Shown: positions 23,181-34,983 of the stretch, piece by piece
Numbering within the stretch: the first letter of the stretch is position 1
Layout: each line of letters begins with the position of its first letter
NCBI GenBank assembly: GCA_030765045.1
Contig: CM060962.1
Location: forward strand, 165,220,194 to 165,284,193
Source: Tenodera sinensis
Lineage: Eukaryota > Arthropoda > Insecta > Mantodea > Mantidae
Reading direction: 5' to 3'
Length of the DNA: 64,000 nt
Position numbers and translations under genes: made by a program
Notes under the pieces: model-generated
Databases searched by the model: none
Told to the model about the DNA's origin: nothing
Seen by the model: the letters and a program-made list of their open reading frames with translations, nothing else

Positions 23181-24199
23181 ATTGTGTGTACAGCTATTTT
23201 TCATTCGTTGTATGCTTTCATGTATATTGCACATATGTATTGCAACAGAAATGTCTAAATACACATAGTTGAATAAGATATGTGAATATTTTATCTCATT
23301 CTGTCCATTTATGTATGTTCATGGTTTAATTTTGTTAATAGCCAATGCCTACCTTTGTTAAACAGAAAATTGTCTTTAGCAGAAATTTTCGGGAGTCCCA
23401 TTCCATTCGATTAAAGACAGGTTTTACCATATTAGTATCCTCTCCTGGTAACAGACAACGGTGGGTGGCAGACTGCTGGGACCTGCACAGTGGTTTTTGT
23501 TGACCACCGAAATATTGAGAAGTTTGTCTGAACAATGAATAAGGAGACCATGAACCAATTCCCCAACTCCAAGGTGTTATGCATTTCCATGCCAAGGGAG
23601 TGCATGGCACATGGTAGATGTGTTGCTAATTGAGCCCTGAGACACTAGGTGACCTCTCAGAGCCCTTGCCCTTACTGGTTTGACTGCCTTTCCTCCATAC
23701 TTCTGGGCCTTAAAATGGACGCTAAAAGAAAATCCTGAAATGTTCAAGAAGCTCTAGAGGAAGACTTAATGGTACAAAACATCTTGAACCATTTGTAGAG
23801 GATCTGGCTGCAGGCACTGAAGAAACAAGACTGCAGGCAAAGAGGCTCTCAGGGGCTTCTTTTACTTGTGCAAGTGATACGGTACTTTTAGACCAGAAAG
23901 CCTCCAATTATAATTCTTTTTATTAATCAAATAAGAAACATAATGAGTGTGATGAGATATAATTAAGTAAGAAGTAAATATTGTTTTCAATGCCTATATG
24001 TAATTGTATTCGTAATTTTAATTGTATTTGTAAGCCTAGAAAGTATAAAATGTAAAGTGTTCATCTAAAAACACTGTCAAGGACCAGAGTTTTAAAAGCT
24101 GGAATGTTGCACATTTTAGGGAAACAAACCACTTAGAAAGTCTCTCCACCACCATATCTATTGTTATACCTTGAAGGGTGTTTCTCCTTTGTTGCATTA
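23181..24199. other. Intron 2 sequence, no gene recognised
   Basis: The stretch 23330-23910 is richer in GC than its flanks and has short open frames on the minus strand, but no motif or splice pair was found. It may be an untranslated part of an unrecognised repeat. Confidence 0.4.
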
Positions 24200-24262
24200 T
24201 GCAAGCAAGTGAGTGAGTGAGTGAGGTTTAACGGTCCGTCGGCAACGAGGTCATTTGGGCTC
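24200..24262 (-). mobile_element. 3' end of a SINE with (GTGA)n tail
   Basis: Read on the minus strand it ends AATGACCTCGTTGCCGACGG, ACCGTTAAACC and then a short TCAC microsatellite. The same 3' end is seen at 52575-52640 with a different microsatellite. Only the tail is present. Confidence 0.55.
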
Positions 24263-24318
24263 CTTTATATGATAATGTACCCTATCAGAAAGAGTGAGAG
24301 GGAGAGTCTCATTGGATA

Positions 24319-24866
24319 TACGAGGGTTGGAACTGTAATAGTGGCAACTATTTATTTACAACTTATACAAAAGAGATACATGTTACCAAGCTTTACTATC
24401 ATTCAAAGTAATCACCGGTGTTGTTTATCATCTGTTGCCAGCGACATGAAAGTCATAGGATACCCTCAGCAGTGCCAGTTCTGTTGATAGCTTGAATGGA
24501 GTGGTCTACTGCCTGACGAATCTCTGGAACAGTTCTGAACCAAATGCCACAAAGTGGTTTCTTCATCTTCGGAATCAAGTCAAAGTCAAAAGCACTTCCC
24601 AACCCAATCGACTGAACAAGTCAGTCACAGCTTGTGTGAAGCTTCCTGCTTCGAAAATATTGTGACAACTTACATTAGACCACTAGCTTATACAAGGCTC
24701 TGTTTCTCTCGCCATTGTACATGCGTGTGACGTGGGATGAGAATCTATTCGCTCAGAGGTAAGGTAGGTATGTAACTAATGTGTGCTATCAGTGACAATA
24801 TTACATTCCATTGCACAGCGACTCTGCAGCAGTGTTACCACTATTTAAGTTCCAACCCTCCTAACT
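24319..24866. mobile_element. Mariner-type MITE with about 30-bp terminal inverted repeats
   Basis: The left end TACGAGGGTTGGAACTGTAA and the reverse complement of the right end, TAGGAGGGTTGGAACTTAAA, match and continue into TAGTGGCAAC and TAGTGGTAAC. Both ends lie on TA. The internal sequence resembles the untranslated end and the last codons of a mariner-like gene rather than a full transposase. It is about 540 bp. Confidence 0.75.
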
Positions 24867-26094
24867 CGGGGAATTCCCTGATCCAAGATTGCAGTTTAAA
24901 AGAGGGGATGTAGAAGCCCCAATGAAAATCAGTGACTTAGGTACAAAATGTTAAGGCATGAAAATCATACAGAAAACCCACCAATCAGAATTAAGTAAAT
25001 TGCAGGTGCCTGTGTGCTTGAATGTACATGAAATCGCAGAACTGGACAGTCCTCATATAGTCGTCACACTGTCATAATAGTCTTCATATAGTGACCATAC
25101 TGTCATCATACAGTATCCATACAGCCACACAGTCTTCAGGTAGTTGTCATACAGTCTTCATACAACTTCATATAATCTCACATGTGCTACCAGTAAAAGA
25201 AGGTGTTACCACGAGTCAGTGTGCCAAGTGAAACAAATGTGATTATTGTAGCTCAGAAGTGTGTCACATATTAGTGAAGTTTGCGCATAGTGGAGTGGGC
25301 CCAGTGCTAGAGACTCATAGAAGAATCGTGCAGATATTGTTTCTTTTTAAGCCACGTTGGTCAGTGCCGTTAATGGGAAGCAAAAGGCAGTGTTTTAACA
25401 AGGATGCAAATGTTCAACTAGTGGTGAATAGAAATGCAAAATAAATCTAACAAAATTCGGAAATGCTACTCCTGAATTAAACCACACCAATTGTTTTCAC
25501 TGCTTTTCCCACCACCTGAGGTCATTGCTTCTTTTACAAAAGGATAGGGTCCATGCTATATAAACGAGCCAATCGTGAGTGTGAATGAGGTGTCCACAGT
25601 CCTGGACTAATTATTGTCACCGCACACACTTGGCAATTTGTGCACAGTTCACAGCAGTGTGCACTGTAGCTGAATCCTGCTAAAAACATCCATACAATCT
25701 TGCATTTCTTGTTAGTTGTGGAAAAAATTATTTAAAACAAAATTTACATAAAGTGTGTTATCAAATGTGTGTCATAAAATATGGGACCAATAACTCTATG
25801 TGCATTCACTGTGCACCAAAGACCAACTTTTGCAGTATGGTGAAGAACTGCACGAATAACATGGAGATTTTCAATAAATCAGGATTGTTTTCAGAGATAT
25901 AGGGAATGTGTTCACTATGAAGGTCATCAATTTCAACATGTTGTGATTCAAGCCTAATGTAACTTAGTCCACTAGCTAGTGTTCCATATCCATGACTTGC
26001 CAGTCATTTATGTGTAACTCTGGCGGAGGGTGTGATGGTCCTCACTCGGTCCAGTGCTGCCATGGGATGGTCCGGCCAATCTACAAACACACTG
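24867..26094. other. Intron 2 sequence, no gene recognised
   Basis: Between about 25040 and 25180 is a loose array of 15-20-bp units built on CATACAGTCTTCATA. The rest is featureless. Confidence 0.45.
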
Positions 26095-26354
26095 TATACT
26101 CCATCCAGCGTAAGATCCGCACCTTGTATCCCTCCGCGGTAACCTCGTGCTCGTATCAGCTGCCACTAACACAAATAAACAAACGCCATGTGGATTCAAT
26201 CCTTGTGTTTAAAGATGCAGTAGAATGATACTTGGGAGCTTTAGGAATAGCGCTGCTATCGCGTTATATTCATGTAATCTTTATCAGGGTTGTTGCTGCC
26301 TTGTTCCAAGTAAACAACGCTAGGATTTATGTCCTGAGTAATATTATTCAAATA

Positions 26355-26461
26355 TAACAATAACATTACTATTACTATTATCATTAGCATTATTATCATC
26401 ATCATTATTATTATTATCATTAGCATTATCATCATCATCATCATCATCATTATTATTATTA
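26355..26461. repeat. (ATT/ATC)n microsatellite
   Basis: Mixed ATT, ATC and CATTAG units on the 3' side of the Sailor-like transposase. Confidence 0.93.
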
Positions 26462-26525
26462 ACCAACATTCGTAAGTAAAAGCTGAGCTGAAATTAAATG
26501 TAACATAATTAAAATAAAACTCACA

Positions 26526-27970
26526 TTAATCTGCATCACTGTCAGGAAGAGGTGTAACATCTGCATCTCCATCATTTGTGGTGTCATTGTCATCAGAAGA
26601 AGGGGAAGAAGAAGAATCAACACCCACACTAATCACAAGACGATCTACAATAGTATCTGATAGCCCGTCCATCACCCACATCTCATTTTCTGCTCAATTG
26701 CATGACGTATATTATTTTGCCACATATTAGATGTCGCCTGAGATATTGCAGTTTCAAACAATTTGCGAACATCCCGTAATTTGAAGGTTACGTTGTTTCT
26801 GGCTACGAATCCCTTGAGGAAGGCCCATATTGTTTCTATTGGGTTCAGGTTGCTGTGATAAGGGGGCAACCTCTCTATGTGTCGACCAGATTTTCTAGCA
26901 AGGTCATCGATAACATATTTGTTTTCACTGTTATCGGCAACCTTTTGTGCTTGATTTAGAAGCTCTGCTTTCACATCTGATTCACAAAAGGGCAAATTAT
27001 GTGACGTCAACCAATCGGCAATTTCTTGTTTTCGCCACGAACAGTTGGGACGACGTTCCAGTCTGACACTGTGATAAGGTGCATTATCTATTACGATAAC
27101 ACAACCGGGTTCAAGTTTCGGAAGTACACTTTCAAACCACTCCTTAAAAACATCGCCATTCATATCCTCGTGGTAATCACCTGTATGTTTTGACTCGAAG
27201 ATTAGAACACCGTCTTCCACAAAACCGGAATCACTGCCGATGTGCGCAATAATAAGGCGTTTTCCTTTCCCTGTAGGATTTTTGAGCCCTGTTGACGCTC
27301 CACAAAGAAATGCATCCTTTTTTGAGCCCGTCATAATGTCAGTCCATGCACGGGATGTAGTATGCCCTTCATTAACCCACGTTTCATCAAGGTAATATAT
27401 TTTCTTACCTTCTGCTCTGTATCGGCGCATATTCCGCAAGTAACGCCGCCTCCATAGCACGATATCTTCTCTGTCGATTATGACATTCACTTTATTTCTC
27501 TTCATAAAACTAAATCCAATTTCTAGTAATAATTTATGAAACGTGGATCGCTTAAATGAAGGTAATGCTGGATCATTGTTAACACTACTTAAGACTTTTT
27601 CTAATGTTGGCGGTTCATTCTTGAAGAAAAAGTGGTGCACTTTTCTACGAACAGCACATTTAGTAAAGTCATCTGCTTTTTCTAATTCTGGCTTCCGTTT
27701 TTTTCTGTTCTTCCTTGGTGTCCGCAATGTTCCTGTTTGCTTAAGTTCCTTACGGGCACATTTAACACTCCACTCGGAAATACCGGTGTAACCTGCAGTT
27801 AACTTCACAATGTTATTCACAGTGACAGAAGGGTACTCTTGCATTAGTTTGTTAAAAACATTCAAGACTATTTGTTTCTCACCACTTTTTAAGGGCTTAC
27901 CTTTAGAGTGCTTCACTATTTCACCTTTATTTTCACTAACCAGGCTAGCAGCACTTGTAGAAGCATCCAT
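26526..27970 (-). CDS. IS630/Tc1/mariner-type transposase, DD83E (Sailor-like), nearly intact
   Basis: The minus-strand ATG at 27970 opens 432 codons without interruption to a TGA at 26672-26674. The N-terminus is Ser/Lys rich. HTH segments lie at about residues 30-80 and 110-160, with a basic NLS-like RKNRKKRKPELEK at 86-98. The catalytic triad is D195 (YYLDETWVNEGH), D295 (VIVIDNAPYHS) and E379 (LPPYHSNLNPIETIW). There are 83 residues between D295 and E379, far more than the 34-39 of ordinary Tc1/mariner and close to the DD82E spacing of the Sailor group. A one-base change of frame at the stop would continue into MDGLSDTIVDRLVIS and a Ser/Asp-rich tail ending at 26526. The gene lies in intron 2, in the same sense as choline kinase. 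Recent activity is likely. Confidence 0.88.
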
Positions 27971-28270
27971 ATTTATTACCTTACTGATTACACACCATTG
28001 TCATGTGGATGCGTGAGAGGGGATTAACTGGACACAATTAAACGGAAGCTATAATCTCCTTTACTCTTATTAATATTATTTATTATTTTATATTAATCAA
28101 AAGTTTCAAATTATATTTGAGTGTCATACATCATGAAAAGTCACATATAATCGCCAATATTTAAGGTACTATATTTTGTGGCGTGCTTCGGTTTCGCGCG
28201 CGAATCGCGGGTTAGTTGTTGACAGCTTGTGTTTACACCAAGGGCGGATCTTAGAGTGGAGCGACTATAG

Positions 28271-29651
28271 TATTGTAACTGAATGCACTAATTAAGTCAC
28301 ACTGGGACAGTTCTAAGGACACTGTACCACCAGACTGCTCAAAGTGCACTATATTAACACTGTAATATTGGTTTCATGCAATCAGCACTACATCCTTCTA
28401 GGAAGGTCACATCTTGCAAGGATTAGCTGACTAGGATAGCCCTCAAGGATATGCACCAATATCCCTGGCGAGATCTGTATACACAGAGGTTGAAGGTATA
28501 AAGCACCTGTCAGTCACAGATCAGTAGAAAAACACTTCCCTAAAAGGATACTATCTTCATGGAAAAAGTATCCGTTTTGGACATGTGCAGTATAACACAA
28601 AAGGGTTGCATGACTACCAGTTTAATTTGTTGTGACTGTGGAGATATGCTTTTGTGTCACTGCCCGTGCTTTGTTGTGATCATTAAAAATGCAACTTTTA
28701 AAGGTATGATTTATCTTCAAAACAAGCCTTAAAACAATTAAGGGTTTAAAATCTAGATTTGCAGCCCGTGCCAGATATCTAATGCTCAGGCCCATTTTAA
28801 ACAGGATATCTATGCACCTCTATATTGGAGGTTACATGTGAGGATAAACTTTTATTAAATTCTTGTGTATAAAACATCAACTCTGTACATTGGTGATTTG
28901 CCAAAAAATGTAAAATCTTTAGAGATACCTACAGCTAAACTACTCTGAGCATTGAACTAGTACAAAGTTAAAACAATGGTAAATGTTCTTCAAACTCCTG
29001 TGTATGAAATTTCAACTCTACATGTGGAGTTAATCTAAAAGTTGACTGGAAATTTTTATGATGTTATCAATGGAACTACCTTATGTTCGTATCCATTACA
29101 ACCAAATTGGATATGTATTGATAAATTGTCTTCAAACACTTGCATAGAGAATCTCAACTGGTTGGCGAGTTTGAATGTATGGTCAAGGGCAGAAATTGAC
29201 ACTATGGTAGACACAAAATTTAATGGTGGCTCATAGCTGACCACTTCATGATCAGATTATTCTCTTTCCTATTACCCAATGAACTTTATGGGCACAAATG
29301 ATATATCACCAGCTTTACAGTATGATTGCACCATGTGTTATCTACACAACACTGCAAGGCCTGGCAAGCCTCTGATTGGATTGTATTGACCTGCTCCTCC
29401 TGCCACCCACCATTAAATTTTGTGTCTGCTATAATAGGTGTTCTGAAGTAGCACTACACCTAAAAGTGTTTCTCTGCATTTGTTTAGATATTAGGTATTT
29501 TGTATTTTACTGCACGCATGCTGATTATAAAGTTCTTGCTGGCTAGTGATGTCACTGCCATGGTGCCTGGCCTGGGTTCTCAGGGATACCAGATTCAATC
29601 ATGGAGTCACCTTATTTGAACTGCTTTACTTCAAAAGACAAATATACATAC
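28271..29651. other. Intron 2 sequence, no gene recognised
   Basis: AT-rich intron. A local near-palindrome of short open frames at 29042-29244 has no motif. Confidence 0.45.
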
Positions 29652-29764
29652 CTTATACGCTTCAGTACTATGTCTCTAGCTGTGATCTTTCTCCATGCTC
29701 CATTTAAGTAATCTCTGCAAATTCTAGCAGCCATTTCCCTCATTTCAATACTGTCACTGGACAT
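29652..29764 (-). CDS. CHKA: Choline kinase, exon (first certain coding exon)
   Basis: A 113-bp minus-strand exon with a TTTCAG acceptor immediately before an ATG at 29764 and a GTATGT donor at 29646-29651. It encodes MSSDSIEMREMAARICRDYL, then NGAWRKI and VLKRIS, matching the N-terminal helix of choline kinases (W/A..C.xYLxGAW). It ends in phase 2, completed by exon 19465-19696. The ATG could be the start codon, or an internal Met if the exon at 41327-41425 is used. Confidence 0.88.
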
Positions 29765-29848
29765 CTGAAACATTAAGAAAACTAGGAATTAATCTCTTAA
29801 TCTTAATGCTGGTCCACTGCTTTCATAACATAAAGATACTTCTAGTTT

Positions 29849-29868
29849 TTTTTTTTTTTTTTTTTTTA
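29849..29868. repeat. Poly-T run
   Basis: About 20 T residues upstream of the choline kinase exon; on the transcribed strand this is a poly-A run, possibly an old retroposon tail. Confidence 0.9.
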
Positions 29869-30096
29869 ACAAGGATATAAAACATACCAATAACATTCAG
29901 TTTTAAATGTAAATTCTTTTAATGCTAAACATCCTGTTATGCCAAGTTTTATAGATCAGCTAATTGAACTATCTACCATTTTCCCAAAATGACCATCAAA
30001 TCACACTTTTAAACACAATAACTATCCAAATATATCAGAGGTTTTACGTTACACATAAGTCAACTTGTGCAGTGATATTTCAATACTAAAAACCTG

Positions 30097-30360
30097 TAAC
30101 ACTGTGGCACTACAGCCCATCAGGGCCAAGGCCTACCGCCTGACTGCTGCGTTACCCACCTCTGCCCCCCCACAGGCGTCATGAGTGGGGTGCAGTACTG
30201 AAGGTGGGACGTGGTCTACGCCTCCCGGCCGGTTATGTGGTCTTCTTGACCAGGGGCTGCTGCTACTTCTTAATCACTTAGCTCCCCAATTGGCCCCTCA
30301 GGGACCTAACGAGGCTGAGTGCACTTCATGACAGATCTCTCAGTAGGGGGAAAATCCCCA
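30097..30360. repeat. GC-rich interspersed repeat (SINE-like)
   Basis: The block CTGTGGCACTACAGCCCATC through CTCAGTAGGGGG is much more GC-rich than its flanks and contains motifs (GGCCAAGGCCTACC and CTCCCGGCCGGTTATG) that I recognise from common arthropod interspersed repeats. No second copy occurs in the window, so borders and class are uncertain. Confidence 0.45.
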
Positions 30361-30879
30361 ACAATGTTAATATATAAAAGATACTATTTACTAGCATGAA
30401 AAACAGTGAAAAGTTATCTGCCCTACATCAAAAGACAAATATAGTTTTAAAACAAGTACTGGAATAAATTTATTGAACTCATACCTCAAATACCGTCAAT
30501 ATATGCAGTATGACAAATTTAGTCTATGTGAAACAACCTGCATATGACCAGGTAACTTTTGGCCATTTTCTGTATCATTTTCAAAGCATGTAGGAGCAAT
30601 TGGATGATATTCTTCATTTCTATGAAGGGCATGAATGGAGCACTAATTTTCAGAGCTTGCACACCCCTTAACCCCAAAAACTTTTTTTTTCAGGTGAGAA
30701 GATTACAAATTTAGTTTTTGTTTCTTATGAATAAGGGGATGTTCCAATACTTTTAAAGCTTAAGGAGAGATTAAAAGCCCTATGACATGAAAAACATTTT
30801 AAAAATTATAAAAGAAAATTACTAGATTCACGACCCATATTTCTCCTTAAATACCTTGGGAGAAAGATAGAAAGAGTAT

Positions 30880-31490
30880 ACATGTTTTTTTGCAGATTTT
30901 GAGAAGGTTTCTGATATGATAAACAGAAGTGCGTTGGTTTGAAAATCAAGAAAAGAAATACACAAAGGAAATAGAAAAAAATGTATAAAGGGGTAAGGTC
31001 TTGTAAACGTTGGGGTAAGAATGAAATTACAGAGATGATAGAATAAAAAGGTTGAGACAAGGAAGCAAACTGAGCCCAATACTTTTTAATTTATTTATAC
31101 ATGACATAATAGAAAAGGTTGAAAAAGCAAACCAGATATATGCAGATGTTTTAATGGCAAGATCTACGATGGTAGTAGGGTTACAGAAGGCAATAGGTGA
31201 AATACAGAAATTCTGTGAAAGAATAAACCTAAATAAATCAAAAGTAATGGTTTACAGAAAAGGGGTAAAGCTAAAAAAGAAAAATGGGTATTAAATGACA
31301 AGAGTAATATGGTTAAAGAATTTGAATACATAGGGGTAAGGTTGATTACTAATGGGAAATGGGAAGCACATAGTAAAAAGAGAGAAGCAAAAGGGAGGGT
31401 GGCAATGAATGGTTTAAGAATATGCAAATATAAGCTAGAAATGACATCTAAAGGGCTGGAAAGAATAAATAAAGCATTAATGTAATCAAA
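30880..31490 (+). pseudogene. Non-LTR reverse transcriptase fragment
   Basis: The plus strand contains, in shifting frames, FADFEKVSDMINRSAL near 30890, then RQGSKLSPILFNLFI (31052-31100), YADVLMAR (the YADD box altered to YADV), GLQKAIGEIQKFCERINLNK and a later EFEYIGVRL near 31325. This is the palm-to-thumb region of a LINE different from the 1.7- and 60-kb copies. The catalytic Asp pair is broken, so it is dead. Confidence 0.75.
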
Positions 31491-31539
31491 AATGCCTTCT
31501 ACAGCTGAGATTTGGGAGGCCACTGAGGTAGGTAAAATG

Positions 31540-32506
31540 TATGTTTTGTAACGAGCCACTAGGGCTACCAAGTTAGGTGCCAAGTGAAGTAGCATTAGTA
31601 GAATTAGGTGTTTTTCCATTGCACACCGGGAAACAACAACGCAGCTGCTGTACACAAGGTAATGTGGTTGACCACTTCTCTCCTCTGAAGTGCAGTATGA
31701 GCTGTCGTACTATCGTGTGGTTGAGTTATTACCAGTGTGCTTTATTATTTTGTCCTGTACCTCGTCACAGAGTGTATTATGGCTCAGTATTTGTTTTCTA
31801 CTGCACAGCGCGTATTTATTTATGATTCGTATGTGTTAACTCAGTCAGCTCGCCAAGTGAACTTGCGATTTGCAGAAAGATTTCCAGGTGATCTGCGGTT
31901 TCTATCCCTCTGGTAACTTAAAACAAAGTGCACAGGACAAACCCACACACCATGGAAGAATTACAACAAAATATCCGCCAGGAAATTGCCAGCATTTCTC
32001 AACGTGAACTACGGCGAGTGATGGATAGTTTCCTAAAGAGGTGCCAAAAATGGACAACAACGATGACCAGTTTCAGTTAATAACATTGGTAAGTAAAGCC
32101 TTTAAAAGTAGATTTAAAAATGTTGTATGGTTTTCATCCGCGCTGTTCTATGACAGCGGCAGTCGGCGAAGAGCAACGAGGACGCGTGCAGTCAAAATAA
32201 CGCAGTCAGTTCAGTTTTTTGGATCACCCGTTATTACGCGAAAGCGCATCACTAATACTATATGACCACATCAAACAAAGCAATTTTGATCATACTTTCA
32301 ATAATACACAAATGAATTGTGTTTATTGGAGATTCAAGAAACCACACGACATAATATTGTAGCACACTGGCACTGCTTACTTACAGTTCGACTGCATTGT
32401 AGACAATTTTGAACTGTTCGTGTTACTCAAATTACGTCGTACCAAGAAGCTCCGCACTCTACATCACTATTGCACGTTCAAGGACAAAGACATGCTCCTG
32501 AGTAAA
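31540..32506 (+). mobile_element. Deletion derivative of a DUF4817/mariner-like transposon
   Basis: An ATG at 31779 opens a DUF4817-type N-terminal helix region (STAQRVFIYDSYVLTQSA, RFAERFPG). The next residues, DLRFLSLW, already belong to the far C-terminus (normally CDFYLWGNLK), followed after frame changes by ELQQNIRQEIASISQREL. The whole DDE core is therefore deleted. The 32231-32506 segment is a non-coding terminal block that recurs at 35843-36036 (inverted) and 41942-42205. Full-length relatives are fragmented at 34.2-36.4 and 45 kb. Confidence 0.72.
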
Positions 32507-32592
32507 TGACAGTACCTGACTGGCCAGTGGGCGACTTGACGAGGTCCTGCCAGCTGAGATCACACAGCGCAAGCGCCAACCATAACGTATAT

Positions 32593-32800
32593 ACTGCTCG
32601 CAAAAGTTAAAGGCGTGTGAACGCTGGCCAATGCTCAAGCGGAGCGCTGTTGCCTAGAGTAGTGGCAGAGGTTCTGTACATAGGAGAGCGTGAGATGCGT
32701 TTACCACATTCGGCAGCGCTGGTAGGAGGGGCAAGCTTAGGATTCGCTGGAGTCTGCAGTACGGCCCGCCTCCATATGCCTTTAACTTTTGGAAAGATTA
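32593..32800. mobile_element. Short MITE-like element
   Basis: CTCGCAAAAGTTAAAGGCGT at the left and, reverse-complemented, CCAAAAGTTAAAGGCATATG at the right form an imperfect inverted repeat enclosing about 200 bp of CpG-containing sequence. TA lies at or near both ends. A Tc1-like origin is a guess. Confidence 0.45.
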
Positions 32801-33861
32801 TAATCGTGCTGCGCAAATGGTTAACCTCGCGGCATCAAAATGTGCGATGAGATTGCAGGTATTGTGTCGCAGAAAGCAACGCTGTCACGTTTTCTCCAAG
32901 TAAACATACGTGTAACAAGCATGGACATTTATTTCTTGGTGTACCAATGAATGTGAAGAATGAGAGAGAAAACAGCGAAGACGTTAAACGTCGGTGGCTT
33001 CTGAGAGGTTTTCATTAACAAAGATAAAGCGCAGGTTAACCATTTGAGCAGCACGATATCTCACCGACAACAAACCTTTCCATCTGTGCCTTGTATTCAC
33101 TTCGATTGTGGTGGAATACAAAGATGTTTAAGGCAATATTGAAAGCTGTATTCCGCCTATGTTATATCTGCTAAACTCATCAACCATTACCTCAGACACT
33201 ATTTTAAGGTATCGGCACTTTTGGAAAAAGTCATGTGGAGTGTTCTAGTCTGAACAGCGCAGCTCAAGAACGAAACACATCTGTATTCTAGTTATATTGG
33301 GTCTTCAGATGTATTCAACCTTTACCACTAGTCAGTTTAAATGACGTCAGTATTGGTTCAGGGAGCACCTCGTCTCAAAGAGGAGATGCGGAAGTGAACC
33401 TTCGGCTGCATGTGTTTCCGACTTCGTTAACAGGTTGATACACTGCGGCAGTGTAAATCTACTTTTCATTGCAAGGTGTTTCAATATCTAGTGCGTTTTA
33501 GCTGTTTAACAAACACAATTGGAGAAGAAAGCCTCGATGCCTTAGCAATGGTTTTAGTAGAGAAAGAATACATTGCTAACAGAGTTTTAGCGTAAAAGCG
33601 ATAACATTTGTTGAGCAGCAGCATAGGAGAGCTGCTCCTTTTTAAATAAGCGTTAAATAACTTTTGTAAAAGGCAACTTCAATAATGGAGTTTTGTACAT
33701 TCACAATGTTGTAGTTTATGGTTCTCTTTTTTATGAGTGGCTTAAACTCGTAATATTAAGTTTATTGTTTTTATCACTAAAAATCAGCCCCGGTCAAATA
33801 TGGGGTCAAAAAAAAAGCTAGTGCATGCAAATAATCATTTTAATGGACGACAAAATGTGTA

Positions 33862-33901
<40 letters not shown>

Positions 33902-34249
33902 GGTATTTAAGGACTTACCCTGGGTTAACCCAGGGCAACTAGTGTCCTAAGGCTGTTTCAGAGCAATCGCTCTCTTCAGCCGGCGGGATAGTTTTATTTT
34001 TTCTCTAAACTGCTCCAAGAATATTAGTGAAAAATAAATGAGAAAATGGCGTATGTTTATTTCCGAAGCCTTCAATAAAACGACGAATTCTGGATAATTC
34101 TATACGAGTTATCCTGAGAGACCGAGAAAAATATAGGGTAGTTATAGTATATTCGAACCTACTCTCGCGGCCCCTCTCTATTGCGCGAGACAGCCGGCAG
34201 TCGCCGGGGAATTTACACGGGTAGAGGCAGACTAAAATCCTTACCCTAT
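32801..34249. other. Intron 1 sequence, no gene recognised
   Basis: Contains a poly-T run (about 33871-33898) followed by an inverted ACCCTGGGTTAACCCAGGG palindrome near 33918. No coding motif was recognised. The CpG-bearing stretch at 34140-34240 abuts the next mariner relic and may be its end. Confidence 0.45.
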
Positions 34250-34810
34250 AATAGATGCTGGAAATGTTGACCTTATGCTCTCAAACAGGTAGCATACCTC
34301 GTGTAAATATCCTCGCTCAAACTCAGCAGCAGGAATTCTTGTGATTTCTTGCACGATGTTTTTAGTGTGCAAGGATTGGAACCATACACTTGGTCTTTTA
34401 AAGAACACCATAAATAAAAATCAACTCGTTAGGTCAGGAGAACGAGGGGGCCACAAATCAAACTAATTATTCTGTCATCAAACACCTCTCTTATTGCATT
34501 TAATGACACGGCAGCCGAATGTGCTGTTGCAGAATCTTGCTGGAACCAACCATACAATTTCTCTTGTCAAGCAATTAAAAAGGGCATCAGAATTAACCAC
34601 TGATATAGCTCTGCATTTATTGTTTCATCAAAGAATATAAGCCCTATTAGTCCTCTAGCACTTATCGTACACCACACTCCAATTTCCTGATCAGTGATCA
34701 TAATGAGGCGTTTCATCCAGTAGCACAGGTTTTTCTGAAGCCCAGTAGCGACTGTTGCGAGTATTCGTCCAGTTAGATGAAACCAAGATTCATCAGTGAA
34801 AAACAAAAGC
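34250..34810 (-). pseudogene. Mariner-like transposase, DDE half (minus strand)
   Basis: Reading down from 34806: FFTDESWFHLTGR (first catalytic Asp), IGVWCTISARGLIG, IFFDETINAELYQ, then WFQQDSATAHSAAV (second catalytic Asp), DDRIISLI and, after a frameshift, WPPRSPDLTS (third acidic site). This is the insect mariner-like family whose N-terminus carries DUF4817. The N-terminal half is missing and two frameshifts are present. Confidence 0.8.
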
Positions 34811-34983
34811 TATGGGTCAATGAAACCCTTTTCTACGGATTCGAAAAACCAGTTACAATAATTTACACGTTTAGCGGGAACATTTGACTTTAACGCTTGC
34901 ACTCATCTGTAGCGATAGGGCTTCAGTGTCAACAGACGTGTAGCATTTCACGCAGAAGATAAAGGTAGGTACACCTGTTTGCT

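Larger units (their letters stand above)
26095..28270 (-). mobile_element. Possible full extent of the Sailor-like DNA transposon
   Basis: The 26095-26124 segment and the reverse complement of 28241-28270 share TCCA and TAAGATCCGC in the same order, an imperfect inverted repeat (about two thirds identical over 25 bp). They enclose the transposase gene. The right end is followed by a CpG-rich leader upstream of the start codon (28190-28225), a likely transposon promoter. The boundaries are tentative; no clean target duplication was identified. Confidence 0.4.

Noticed and set aside
25040..25180. A CRISPR-like array of short repeats
   Set aside because: Units are variable, not separated by regular spacers, and the sequence is eukaryotic intron; it is a degenerate tandem repeat.
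26095..28270. A domesticated host gene derived from the DD83E transposase
   Set aside because: The full catalytic triad is intact and the gene lacks introns; without conservation or expression data a mobile transposase is the simpler reading.
31164..31655. A 163-codon hydrophobic minus-strand protein
   Set aside because: It is antisense to the recognisable reverse transcriptase fragment on the plus strand.
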